Notes under the pieces: model-generated
Database searches by the model: none
The model's input: the letters and a program-made list of their open reading frames with translations, nothing else
Told to the model about the DNA's origin: nothing
Position numbers and translations under genes: made by a program
DNA from: Candidatus Tenebribacter mawsonii
GTDB lineage: Bacteria > Cloacimonadota > Cloacimonadia > Cloacimonadales > TCS61
Reading direction: 5' to 3'
NCBI GenBank assembly: GCA_030765665.1
Contig: JAVCCD010000181.1
Coordinates: forward strand, 1-6,575
DNA length: 6,575 nt
In this document: in pieces, positions 1-6,572 of the stretch
Layout: every line of letters begins with the position of its first letter
Position numbering within the stretch: the first letter of the stretch is position 1

Positions 1-951
1 GAAATTCAAAAAGCAACAGGATTTAATGGAATAGTTTTTGAAGAAGAAATTAAATTTACAATTCCACAAATTGCCACAATCTTTGAAACAGATGAGCGAA
101 CCATAAAAAGATATTTAGAGAAATATCCTGAGGAACTAAGTAAAAACGGTTATTTTGTCTTACGAGGTAAACGCCTGAAAGAGTTTAAGTTAGCTATTAA
201 AAGTAAGTATGGTAGGGACATCAATGTCCCTACCAAAACTACAATCCTTGGAGTCTTCAATTTTCGAGCTTTATTAAATCTTGCAATGTTGTTGATAGAG
301 AGCGAAAAAGCAAAAGTTTTGCGAGGAATAATTTTAGATATTGCTATCGATACGATCAATAAAAGAACAGGCGGTAAAACAAAATATATAAATCAACGAG
401 ACGAAGATTTTATTCTCAGTTATTTCCAAAATGAAGATTATAGAAAAGAATTTACAAATGCTCTGCGAGATTTTGTAGAAATGGGAAATGCTAAATATGC
501 AATTTATACAAATAAGATTTATAAAAGTATTTTCCGCGAAAATGCAAATGAATATCGGCAAATTTTAAAACTCGAAAGTCAGGATAAAACAAGAGATACA
601 ATGTATAGTGAAGTTTTGGACATTATCTCAAGTTACGAATTTGGATTTTCTCAAATATTGAAAGATGATTTCATAAAAAAAGAGCGAAAGTTGTTTCCTA
701 TAGAAGTAGATTCGTTATTCAAGAAATTTGAGAGTCAACCGCTTTATAAACCATTGATAGATAAAGCGAGAATGAAAATGGCGAGTTTTGATTTAGCATT
801 TCGTGATGCGTTGCATTTGAATATCAAAGAATATCTCGGAGCTGTATCTGCAAAAGATTTTGAACGATTTCTTGGAGAAAAAAGTAAGGAATTAGCAGAT
901 CGTTTAGAAGAAGCAAAAGACACATTCAAACGCTTAAAAGATCGGGATTAA
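1..951 (+). CDS. RhuM-like DNA-binding protein, probable partner/antitoxin of Doc (5' partial)
   Basis: The frame is open from the first base to the TAA at 949-951 (316 visible codons), so the start lies outside the window. The first in-frame ATG (286) falls inside the conserved core and is not a plausible start. Visible residues 20-42 read as a helix-turn-helix (TIPQIATIFETD then ERTIKRYLEKY). Residues 73-100 (DINVPTKTT, then FNFRALLNLAMLL) and 104-137 (ending YINQRDEDF) resemble, from memory, the RhuM-type DNA-binding proteins often found beside restriction systems and Fic/Doc genes. The C-terminal part is charged and helical with no membrane segment, and the last 35 residues (KSKELADRLEEAKDTFKRLKDRD) could form a coiled coil. 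The gene ends 5 nt before the Doc-like gene, which supports a two-gene toxin-antitoxin unit with this protein as regulator or antitoxin. That role is inferred. Codons 71-78 lie in a perfect palindrome described separately. Membership in the RhuM/KilA-N-like group is fairly likely; function is less sure. Confidence 0.7.
   Translation, partial: EIQKATGFNGIVFEEEIKFTIPQIATIFETDERTIKRYLEKYPEELSKNGYFVLRGKRLKEFKLAIKSKYGRDINVPTKTTILGVFNFRALLNLAMLLIESEKAKVLRGIILDIAIDTINKRTGGKTKYINQRDEDFILSYFQNEDYRKEFTNALRDFVEMGNAKYAIYTNKIYKSIFRENANEYRQILKLESQDKTRDTMYSEVLDIISSYEFGFSQILKDDFIKKERKLFPIEVDSLFKKFESQPLYKPLIDKARMKMASFDLAFRDALHLNIKEYLGAVSAKDFERFLGEKSKELADRLEEAKDTFKRLKDRD
211..234. repeat. Perfect palindrome with 11-bp arms inside the rhuM-like gene
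   Basis: GGTAGGGACAT (211-221), a 2-nt spacer CA, and its exact reverse complement ATGTCCCTACC (224-234). The arms are more G+C-rich than the surroundings. It encodes GRDINVPT within the reading frame without breaking it. Possible readings are a dispersed palindromic repeat, an operator, or an mRNA hairpin (tight loop; four or more central bases would open). The symmetry is certain; the role is not. Confidence 0.85.
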
Positions 952-956
952 TTATT

Positions 957-1394
957 ATGATCTATCCTGATTCGGAACAAATACACAGAACTTACAATGA
1001 AACTATAAAAGTTAGTGGTGGCGGAGCTGCAGGAATTTTGAAACAAGGTTGTATAGAAAGCATCATTGATTTTATTAAGAATGATCTTTATTATCCTGAA
1101 ATGGAAGATAAATTGACTCATCTTGTTTTTTCAGTTAATAAAAATCATTGCTTTCAGGACGGAAACAAACGGATAGCAATTTCTCTTGGTGCACATTTCT
1201 TATTGCTGAATGGTTATGTTTTTCTGGTTCCTAAATTTATAAGAGAAATGGAAAATATAAGCTATCACGTTGCATCGGGAGCTATCGATAAAGACCTTTT
1301 AAAAAGAGTTATTTTTTCAATTTTATATGAATCGGAATTTGATGAAGTTCTGAAATTAGAACTGTATCATCTACTATCTCAGGAAGCAAAGTAG
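957..1394 (+). CDS. Doc-type Fic-fold protein (death-on-curing toxin)
   Basis: This 145-residue soluble protein carries the Fic-family core motif at residues 64-72: H64-C-F66-Q-D68-G-N70-K71-R72. The residue after N70 is lysine, not the glycine of AMP-transferring Fic proteins (HPFxxGNGRxxR). The Doc branch has this change, as in P1 Doc (HxFxDANKR), which phosphorylates EF-Tu and stops translation. By family knowledge the likely activity is therefore protein kinase rather than AMPylation. The glycine-rich stretch SGGGAAGILKQG (residues 20-31) and the following helix also fit Doc-like proteins. I see no inhibitory [S/T]xxxE[G/N] helix in it, so neutralisation probably comes from a partner, most simply the RhuM-like protein 5 nt upstream. 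The ATG at 957 is preceded by a weak GGGA (944-947) at 9 nt spacing, and expression is probably coupled to the upstream gene. The stop lies 4 nt before the helicase start. Length is slightly above P1 Doc (126 residues). Confidence 0.8.
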   Translation: MIYPDSEQIHRTYNETIKVSGGGAAGILKQGCIESIIDFIKNDLYYPEMEDKLTHLVFSVNKNHCFQDGNKRIAISLGAHFLLLNGYVFLVPKFIREMENISYHVASGAIDKDLLKRVIFSILYESEFDEVLKLELYHLLSQEAK

Positions 1395-1398
1395 TTTT

Positions 1399-4239
1399 AT
1401 GAAGATCGGAACAAAAATTACCAGTAAAACATATCCCGAAAAAGGAATTGGATTTGTTATTTCTTTCTCAGATTTTTTGGGTGAAAAATATGCAGAAATT
1501 CAATTTCAAAATGGTGAGTTGCTAACAATTGAAGAAAATGATCTACAGGAAATTTCAAATATCTCTGATCTGTTAACAACTTCAGAATTTGCTTCTTCCC
1601 ACTTATTCTTGAGTAGATTTTTATGCACCCAAATTGATTGCCTTCTTACAGAAAGAGAATTGATATCATCTGTAAACTATAAAATTCAACCTCTCCCTCA
1701 TCAGCTTCTCACCATAGATTTTGTTTTAAACAGATACAAACCTCGTTGTTTGATTGCTGATGAAGTTGGTCTGGGAAAAACTATCGAGGCAATACTCGTT
1801 TATGAAGAATTGAAGTTAAGAGGATTGACTAATAAAATTCTGATAGTTGTACCTTCTGGTTTAATTCTGCAATGGCAAGAGGAACTCCGCTTAAAATTTA
1901 ATGAGACTTTTATAATTTATGACAATCAATACATCAAACATCTAAAACAAACTTACGGTAAAGAATCAAATGTGTGGGAACATCACGATCAAATCATTGC
2001 TTCGATGGATACAATTAAACCTTATAAACTGAAAAAAGATATTGATGCGAAAGAGCGAAAACGCAGAGAATGGCGGAATAAAAATATTTTTGAAGATATC
2101 AAAGAAGCTGGTTTTGACATTGTGTTTTTTGATGAAGCACACAAACTAACAAAAAAATCTGATGGAATGACTACCAGCAGATACAAACTTGGGATTCAGC
2201 TTTCCGAAGTTATTCCGATTGTTCTGTTATTGACTGCTACTCCTCATCAGGGTGATGAATCAATGTTTTTGAATCTGCTTCGTATTATTGATCCGATCAC
2301 ATTTAAAACTACAAAATCATTAACTCCGCAAACAGTGGGTGAAATAACGGTCCGAAATAAAAAAAGAGCAGTTGTAGATTTCGAAGGAAAACGAATTTTC
2401 AAACATCGTATTACTTCGCTGATAAAGATAAATCGTGAAGAGGATAGAAATTCCGACGAAATAGAATTATACAATTATGTTACAGATTATGTGAAAGAAT
2501 ATTACGGAATTGCTACTTTCCAGAATAATAGTGCATTGATATTTCTTCTCATTCTTTATCAACGAATTACTGCTTCAAGCAGTTTTGCAGTTTTAAACAC
2601 ATTAAGAAAAAGACTAATGTTTATCAATCAGTTAGAAGAAGAAATTGAAAAAGAATTTCCAAATGAAGAAAGCAATATGGATGAACTGGAAGATTTTGTT
2701 CTGCATAAAAGAATTTGGGATAATAAGGAAGAGATTGAAACAGAGAAAAAATTTATTGACCATTGTATTGGTTTAGCAAAAAAAGTATCTTTAAATTATG
2801 GTGATGAGAAATTTAAAAAACTAATTGAATTGATAGATGAAATAAAGCGAAGAGAAAACAATCCCTATTTAAAATTTATAATATTTACTGAATTTAGAGC
2901 AACTCAAACAGCAATAATTGAATATTTAGGAAAATTTGGTTACAGCAGTTCATATATCAATGGTGGTTTGAGCAGAGATCATAAAGTAGAGCAAATTGAA
3001 TTATTTAGAAACGAAACTCAAATACTGGTTTCTACTGATGCTGGCGGTGAAGGAATTAACCTTCAATTTTGCTATTGCCTTATCAATTTTGATCTACCCT
3101 GGAATCCTACAAGACTTGAACAGCGAATCGGTCGTGTTGACAGAATCGGTCAAAGTAAGAATGTCTTGATCTTTAATTTTCAATTAACAAATACAATTGA
3201 TGATTATGTTAGGGAAACTTTAGAAAGAAAGCTGAAATTGATCAAGGAACAATTCGGAGAGGATAAATACAGCGATGTGATTACATATCTGCAAGATGAA
3301 TTTTCCTTTGAAAAGCTTTATCTCGATGCATTAATTTATAAAGAAAAGGAAGAAGCAATTATTGAGCAGCAAGCTGAAGAATTATACAAAAAAGCCATTA
3401 AAGTTCTTGAGAAAGATGAAATGATCTTGCCTTTTACTAATTTCAATAAATCTGCTGATGCCCTTGTGGATAAGAAATCCAATGATCTAATAAAACAAAC
3501 AGTATTCAAATATTTTAAATCACAAGATATGGAAATCAATGAGTATAAAAAGAACAATGGCGTTTACTTTTTTGATTCTCCATTTGATGCAAAAATTAAA
3601 TATCGAAACATTGTATTTGATAATGATATTGCTTGTGATTCTGAAAAATATGAATTCTTAAATGTGAGCCATCCTCTCCTAACGAAGATAAGGAAATCAT
3701 TTAATTCCAATCGTGGTTCTGTTTCTTCCTTTAAAATTCATTCAACTAAGTTTGAAAAGATTTTCGGCTTATTATTTTATTTTAAATCAACTGTAACTAA
3801 CAACTTAGATAAAAAATATAAATCGATCATTCCGATTTTTTTAGAAAACGGAGAGAAATATAACAGCAGAATCAGTAAGCATCTTATTTCATTAGAAAAC
3901 TTCGAAATTGAAAACTATCCGTTATCCGAAAAATTTAATGTAGATTACAATGTAGCCGAAACAAAGGCACAAGAAGCTGCTACAGAAATTTTAATGGATA
4001 CCCTCTTTAAAAAGAAAATGGAATGGACAGAGAAAATTGATGAGTATAAAATTAAAGCATTAGATTATTACAATTACAAAAAAAATGCTATTGAAGATAT
4101 TCCAATTGAAAATATCAGAAACTCCAAATTGGAACAGATAAAAGCAGAACAAGAAAAGGAATTTGCAAATCTTGAAAAAAAGAAAATGATAGTCCCGAAA
4201 TTAGAGATTGTTCAGGTATGTTTGTTGGAATTTAAATGA
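1399..4239 (+). CDS. brxHII: SNF2/RapA-type SF2 helicase, probable BREX BrxHII
   Basis: This 946-residue ATP-dependent DNA translocase is of the HepA/SNF2 class. The N-terminal ~55 residues form a small beta-rich, Tudor/SH3-like segment like the RapA N-terminus. Helicase motifs follow in order: Q-like LPHQ (99-102), Walker A DEVGLGKT (121-128), motif Ia around VVPSGLILQWQEEL, Walker B DEAH (245-248), motif III LTATPHQGD (278-286), a helical insertion (about 345-480), motif IV-region FIIFTEFRATQ, motif V STDAGGEGIN (545-554), and motif VI QRIGRVDRIGQ (575-585). All catalytic residues, including the arginine fingers, look intact. The C-terminal ~300 residues are unassigned and end in a charged, probably coiled-coil segment. 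An SF2 protein of this size directly before pglZ matches BrxHII (COG0553) of type 3 and type 5 BREX, where it is thought to act on DNA during phage exclusion. DISARM DrmD is a related alternative, but the PglZ neighbour favours BREX. The start follows a distant AGGA (1381-1384), and the stop overlaps pglZ by 4 nt (ATGA), indicating translational coupling. The symbol rests on context plus motifs. Confidence 0.85.
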   Translation: MKIGTKITSKTYPEKGIGFVISFSDFLGEKYAEIQFQNGELLTIEENDLQEISNISDLLTTSEFASSHLFLSRFLCTQIDCLLTERELISSVNYKIQPLPHQLLTIDFVLNRYKPRCLIADEVGLGKTIEAILVYEELKLRGLTNKILIVVPSGLILQWQEELRLKFNETFIIYDNQYIKHLKQTYGKESNVWEHHDQIIASMDTIKPYKLKKDIDAKERKRREWRNKNIFEDIKEAGFDIVFFDEAHKLTKKSDGMTTSRYKLGIQLSEVIPIVLLLTATPHQGDESMFLNLLRIIDPITFKTTKSLTPQTVGEITVRNKKRAVVDFEGKRIFKHRITSLIKINREEDRNSDEIELYNYVTDYVKEYYGIATFQNNSALIFLLILYQRITASSSFAVLNTLRKRLMFINQLEEEIEKEFPNEESNMDELEDFVLHKRIWDNKEEIETEKKFIDHCIGLAKKVSLNYGDEKFKKLIELIDEIKRRENNPYLKFIIFTEFRATQTAIIEYLGKFGYSSSYINGGLSRDHKVEQIELFRNETQILVSTDAGGEGINLQFCYCLINFDLPWNPTRLEQRIGRVDRIGQSKNVLIFNFQLTNTIDDYVRETLERKLKLIKEQFGEDKYSDVITYLQDEFSFEKLYLDALIYKEKEEAIIEQQAEELYKKAIKVLEKDEMILPFTNFNKSADALVDKKSNDLIKQTVFKYFKSQDMEINEYKKNNGVYFFDSPFDAKIKYRNIVFDNDIACDSEKYEFLNVSHPLLTKIRKSFNSNRGSVSSFKIHSTKFEKIFGLLFYFKSTVTNNLDKKYKSIIPIFLENGEKYNSRISKHLISLENFEIENYPLSEKFNVDYNVAETKAQEAATEILMDTLFKKKMEWTEKIDEYKIKALDYYNYKKNAIEDIPIENIRNSKLEQIKAEQEKEFANLEKKKMIVPKLEIVQVCLLEFK

Positions 4240-5657
4240 ATTGGATAGAACGAATTATTACAAAATATAAAATTGAAAAGAATGCAAAAATTTTAGTTTT
4301 TGATAAAAAAGGAATCTTGTCTTCATCTTTTTTTTTGGAATATCTAAAATCAAATAATATTAAGTATCGTTTTGCAGAAGCATTAAGTCGGCTTTCAAGC
4401 ATAGCTCATTCTGATTTTACAGGTATCATCTTTTCTGGAATAAATACAATTCCCGAAACCATCAAAAACAAGTTCACCAATATAACAATAAACTCTTACT
4501 CTCTTCCGTTTGATATTTCAGAAAAAGTTTATAACTTAATTTCAGCAGAAAGATATATTCAATTAGCAGATTGGATTACAGAATCTGATTTCAGTTCGAA
4601 AATCAATATAAATAATTACAAAGAGCTCTTATTCAAAGCAATTAAAAGAGAATATGGAATTGAAAGAAAATTAATCATAAAAGAAATCAATCAAAGTTTA
4701 GAAAATCAGTTTGATTACAATGCTCTTCTAATTGTTGGGGAAAAATTAGGTTCCATTGAATATAATGATTACAAATTTAAAATTAAGTCTTTTGTTTTAC
4801 CAGAAAACCTAAAAGTTAATGTCAGAAAATATATTTTATCGGAACAATTTAAGAATGTATTTTATGAACTGCCTGAACCACCAAAGACGGTAGATAAAAT
4901 AATTCCTTTTATTAAGTCTAAGCCCGAACCTAAAGTTGCCTTAATATGTTTTGATTGTATGGGTTTTGCTGAATGGAATTTATTAAAAGAATATTTATCT
5001 GAATTTTCATTTATTGAGCATCATACATTTGCTTTGATTCCAACCATTACATCAATTTCAAGAAAAGCTATCTTCAGTGCATCTCACACAAATATATATT
5101 TAAAAAATGAAACAGAAAATAAATTATTTAAAGGAAATTTTCCCAATGAACACAATGTTTGCTTTTTACCTTCATCAGCATCAATAACAGAAGACAGCAT
5201 TCTTGGTTATACCACAATTGGTAAAATATATAATATGTTTGATGATATTGCACATAGCTTTATCTTTCCAAAAAAAGAAAAGTTTAAGGATAGATATTTT
5301 GATCTGATATTATCATATTTAAAATCGAGCTCATTAAAAGAAGATATTCAATTACTTAAAGACAATGAATTTAAAATATACTTCTGTTCTGATCACGGTA
5401 ATATTTTTGCAATTGGAAATGGAACTAAAATTGATAAATGGTTAGTAGAAAATTCTGCAAAACGTGCATACATTGCCGATCAAAGCAGTTTGCTCTCAGA
5501 TATTTCTTTTGATAAGTACACAATTCCTTTTGTAGAAGATAAGATTGCAATAATGGCAGATGAAGATGAGATGTTTAATCACAAAAAATCCAGAGGGCTT
5601 GTTCACGGTGGCATTTCATTACCTGAACTCGTTGTCCCATTTATAGAGGTAAAATAA
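4236..5657 (+). CDS. pglZ: PglZ-domain protein, alkaline phosphatase superfamily (BREX core)
   Basis: The 473-residue product has the PglZ fold signature in its C-terminal half. Residues 235-243 form a hydrophobic strand ending in FDCMG, with D240 as the first metal ligand. PTITSISRK begins at residue 269 and supplies the catalytic threonine (T272 or T270). SDHG (385-388) gives two further ligands, and VHGGISLPELVVPF near the C-terminus places H457 in the final metal-binding motif. Another acidic pair (FDDIAH) lies between them. The family is a BREX hallmark. Some PglZ proteins have been shown to be metal-dependent phosphatases or nucleases, but the physiological substrate is unclear. The N-terminal ~230 residues are a helical region without a motif I recognise. 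At 473 residues it seems shorter than most BREX PglZ proteins I recall (600-900), although all core motifs are present. The start ATG overlaps the helicase stop, and the stop overlaps the next start by one base. A run of nine T (4328-4336) lies near the start of the gene. Confidence 0.88.
   Translation: MNWIERIITKYKIEKNAKILVFDKKGILSSSFFLEYLKSNNIKYRFAEALSRLSSIAHSDFTGIIFSGINTIPETIKNKFTNITINSYSLPFDISEKVYNLISAERYIQLADWITESDFSSKININNYKELLFKAIKREYGIERKLIIKEINQSLENQFDYNALLIVGEKLGSIEYNDYKFKIKSFVLPENLKVNVRKYILSEQFKNVFYELPEPPKTVDKIIPFIKSKPEPKVALICFDCMGFAEWNLLKEYLSEFSFIEHHTFALIPTITSISRKAIFSASHTNIYLKNETENKLFKGNFPNEHNVCFLPSSASITEDSILGYTTIGKIYNMFDDIAHSFIFPKKEKFKDRYFDLILSYLKSSSLKEDIQLLKDNEFKIYFCSDHGNIFAIGNGTKIDKWLVENSAKRAYIADQSSLLSDISFDKYTIPFVEDKIAIMADEDEMFNHKKSRGLVHGGISLPELVVPFIEVK
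5645..5650 (+). promoter_or_regulatory. Ribosome-binding site for the terminal gene
   Basis: AGAGGT sits 6 nt before the ATG at 5657, inside the last codons of pglZ. It is the clearest Shine-Dalgarno-like site in the window. It supports the ATG in the TAATG overlap as the true start and allows initiation without full dependence on re-initiation after pglZ. Confidence 0.5.
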
Positions 5658-6367
5658 TGATAGGTTTTGACAGACCAATAAAACCAAGATGGATTTATGA
5701 ACTTTTAAATTTAGTAGAAGATGGTGTAAACTCGACAACCTATAATATTCCATTTGAGGAAATAGCTTCGGAATTAATAGGAAAAGAAGGTAAACGAAAA
5801 GCGAGAACAGTTATTTTCAGAAGTTTTATTTATTCATTGCAGGATAAAAAAGGAACAGTTAGAAATAATAGAATAATTGAATTATCAAAATCTAAATCAT
5901 TAGAATATATGACACCTATTTATTTGATGAAATTAATTTTTGATTATGAGATTATCCAAAATCTTTTAAACTTCATCAATTCAATTTATAATACGGATCA
6001 GACAATTGCAACTTCAATTCTCACAAAAAAAATTGTTCAAGTTTATGGTGATAGAGACATTTCTAAGAGATCACTCCGAGCTTTCCTAAAGACATTATCT
6101 CATTTTAATATTTTAATTCCGCAATCTAAGAATAATGAATTCGATCTAAATAACTCGAAAGTAATTTCTGAAGATCAGTTAAAGGATATTTTGCTTTTAT
6201 TTGGTCATTCATTTCTGAATACAAAACATATAGATTTACAGCATATTGATAAAAATTTGTTTTCATTGTATTGTTTTCCAAACTTTTTAGAAGTAGCAAG
6301 AAAGTTTAATGGAATTTCTTGGGAATTTATCAGAGCAAAGAATCGTAATAGCTTGTTACTTAAATGA
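5657..6367 (+). CDS. brxA: Small helical protein, probable BrxA-like BREX component
   Basis: The 236-residue product is soluble and basic, with no signal peptide or membrane segment. The N-terminus (PIKPRWIYELLNLV, then a conserved-looking GKEGKRKART at about 42-51) is followed by helices in the middle (MTPIYLMKLIFDYEIIQNLLNFI). A motif-like stretch at 130-144 (YGDRDISKRSLRAFL, then KTLSHFNIL) looks like a winged-helix or other nucleic-acid-binding helix. The C-terminus ends SWEFIRAKNRNSLLLK. The middle and YGDRDxxKRS region resemble what I recall of BrxA (DUF1819) proteins that close type 3 BREX operons after pglZ. Family knowledge says BrxA is a small DNA-binding or NusB-like protein needed for defence in other BREX types. 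Identity rests mainly on size, position and this pattern, so it is moderate. The gene begins in a one-base overlap with pglZ (TAATG), and no further gene follows within 208 bp, so it appears to end the operon. Confidence 0.55.
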   Translation: MIGFDRPIKPRWIYELLNLVEDGVNSTTYNIPFEEIASELIGKEGKRKARTVIFRSFIYSLQDKKGTVRNNRIIELSKSKSLEYMTPIYLMKLIFDYEIIQNLLNFINSIYNTDQTIATSILTKKIVQVYGDRDISKRSLRAFLKTLSHFNILIPQSKNNEFDLNNSKVISEDQLKDILLLFGHSFLNTKHIDLQHIDKNLFSLYCFPNFLEVARKFNGISWEFIRAKNRNSLLLK

Positions 6368-6392
6368 TTTAATAAAAGATGTGGAGTGAATT

Positions 6393-6464
6393 GCCGTTAA
6401 CAAACGTGCCCACAATCAGCAAGAAGATAAGCAAGAAGAATCGTGGCGCACGCCAAACTTCTTG
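6393..6464. repeat. Bulged hairpin element, partly attC-like
   Basis: CGTGCCCAC (6405-6413) pairs with GTGGCGCACG (6443-6452) to give nine base pairs and one extrahelical C on the 3' arm, around a loop of 29 nt. The left side begins with GCCGTTAACAAACG (GTTAAC at 6396-6401). A bulged long stem next to a GTT/AAC box is reminiscent of integron attC sites or of a miniature mobile element. The matching right-hand GTTRRRY box is absent within the window, so a true functional attC is doubtful. The stem itself is directly visible. Confidence 0.55.
6418..6439. repeat. Tandem-like direct repeat AGCAAGAAGA x2 in the hairpin loop
   Basis: AGCAAGAAGA occurs at 6418-6427 and again at 6430-6439, separated by TA. 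Both copies contain CAAGAA, which is complementary to TTCTTG at 6459-6464 just outside the stem. Alternative pairings with the downstream arm are therefore possible. Confidence 0.7.
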
Positions 6465-6555
6465 TCCAAAGTCAATCAAAATAAATATTTTAATTAGAAG
6501 ATTTAGATCTTTATTAGCCAAATAGACGTGATTTCTATGTTGTTTTACCTATTTT

Positions 6556-6572
6556 CAGAGACAATGTCCCTG
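6556..6572. repeat. Imperfect palindrome sharing a core with the 211-234 palindrome
   Basis: CAGAGACA (6556-6563), one A, then TGTCCCTG (6565-6572): seven of eight arm positions are complementary. It shares the 10-nt string CAATGTCCCT (6562-6571) with positions 222-231, suggesting a related dispersed repeat cut by, or close to, the window edge. Confidence 0.45.

Noticed and set aside
150..359. Minus-strand open frame of 69 codons overlapping the rhuM-like gene
   Set aside because: It is a shadow of the plus-strand gene with no ribosome-binding site or recognisable protein; the same holds for minus-strand frames at 334-561, 744-929, 2247-2474 and 3336-3557.
286..951. A 221-residue gene starting at the ATG at 286
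   Set aside because: The same frame is open back to base 1 and the upstream part encodes a convincing helix-turn-helix, so this ATG is internal.
1399..4239. DISARM DrmD assignment for the helicase
   Set aside because: DrmD is a related SNF2 protein, but no drmA, drmB, drmC or methylase is visible and the adjacent PglZ points to BREX.
6462..6490. Possible promoter TTGTCC followed by an AT-rich box
   Set aside because: Spacing (about 14 nt) and box quality are poor, and any AT-rich stretch gives similar matches.
6485..6515. Possible intrinsic terminator near AGATTTAGATCTTTATT
   Set aside because: Only a 4-bp AGAT/ATCT symmetry and no stable G+C stem with a U tract.
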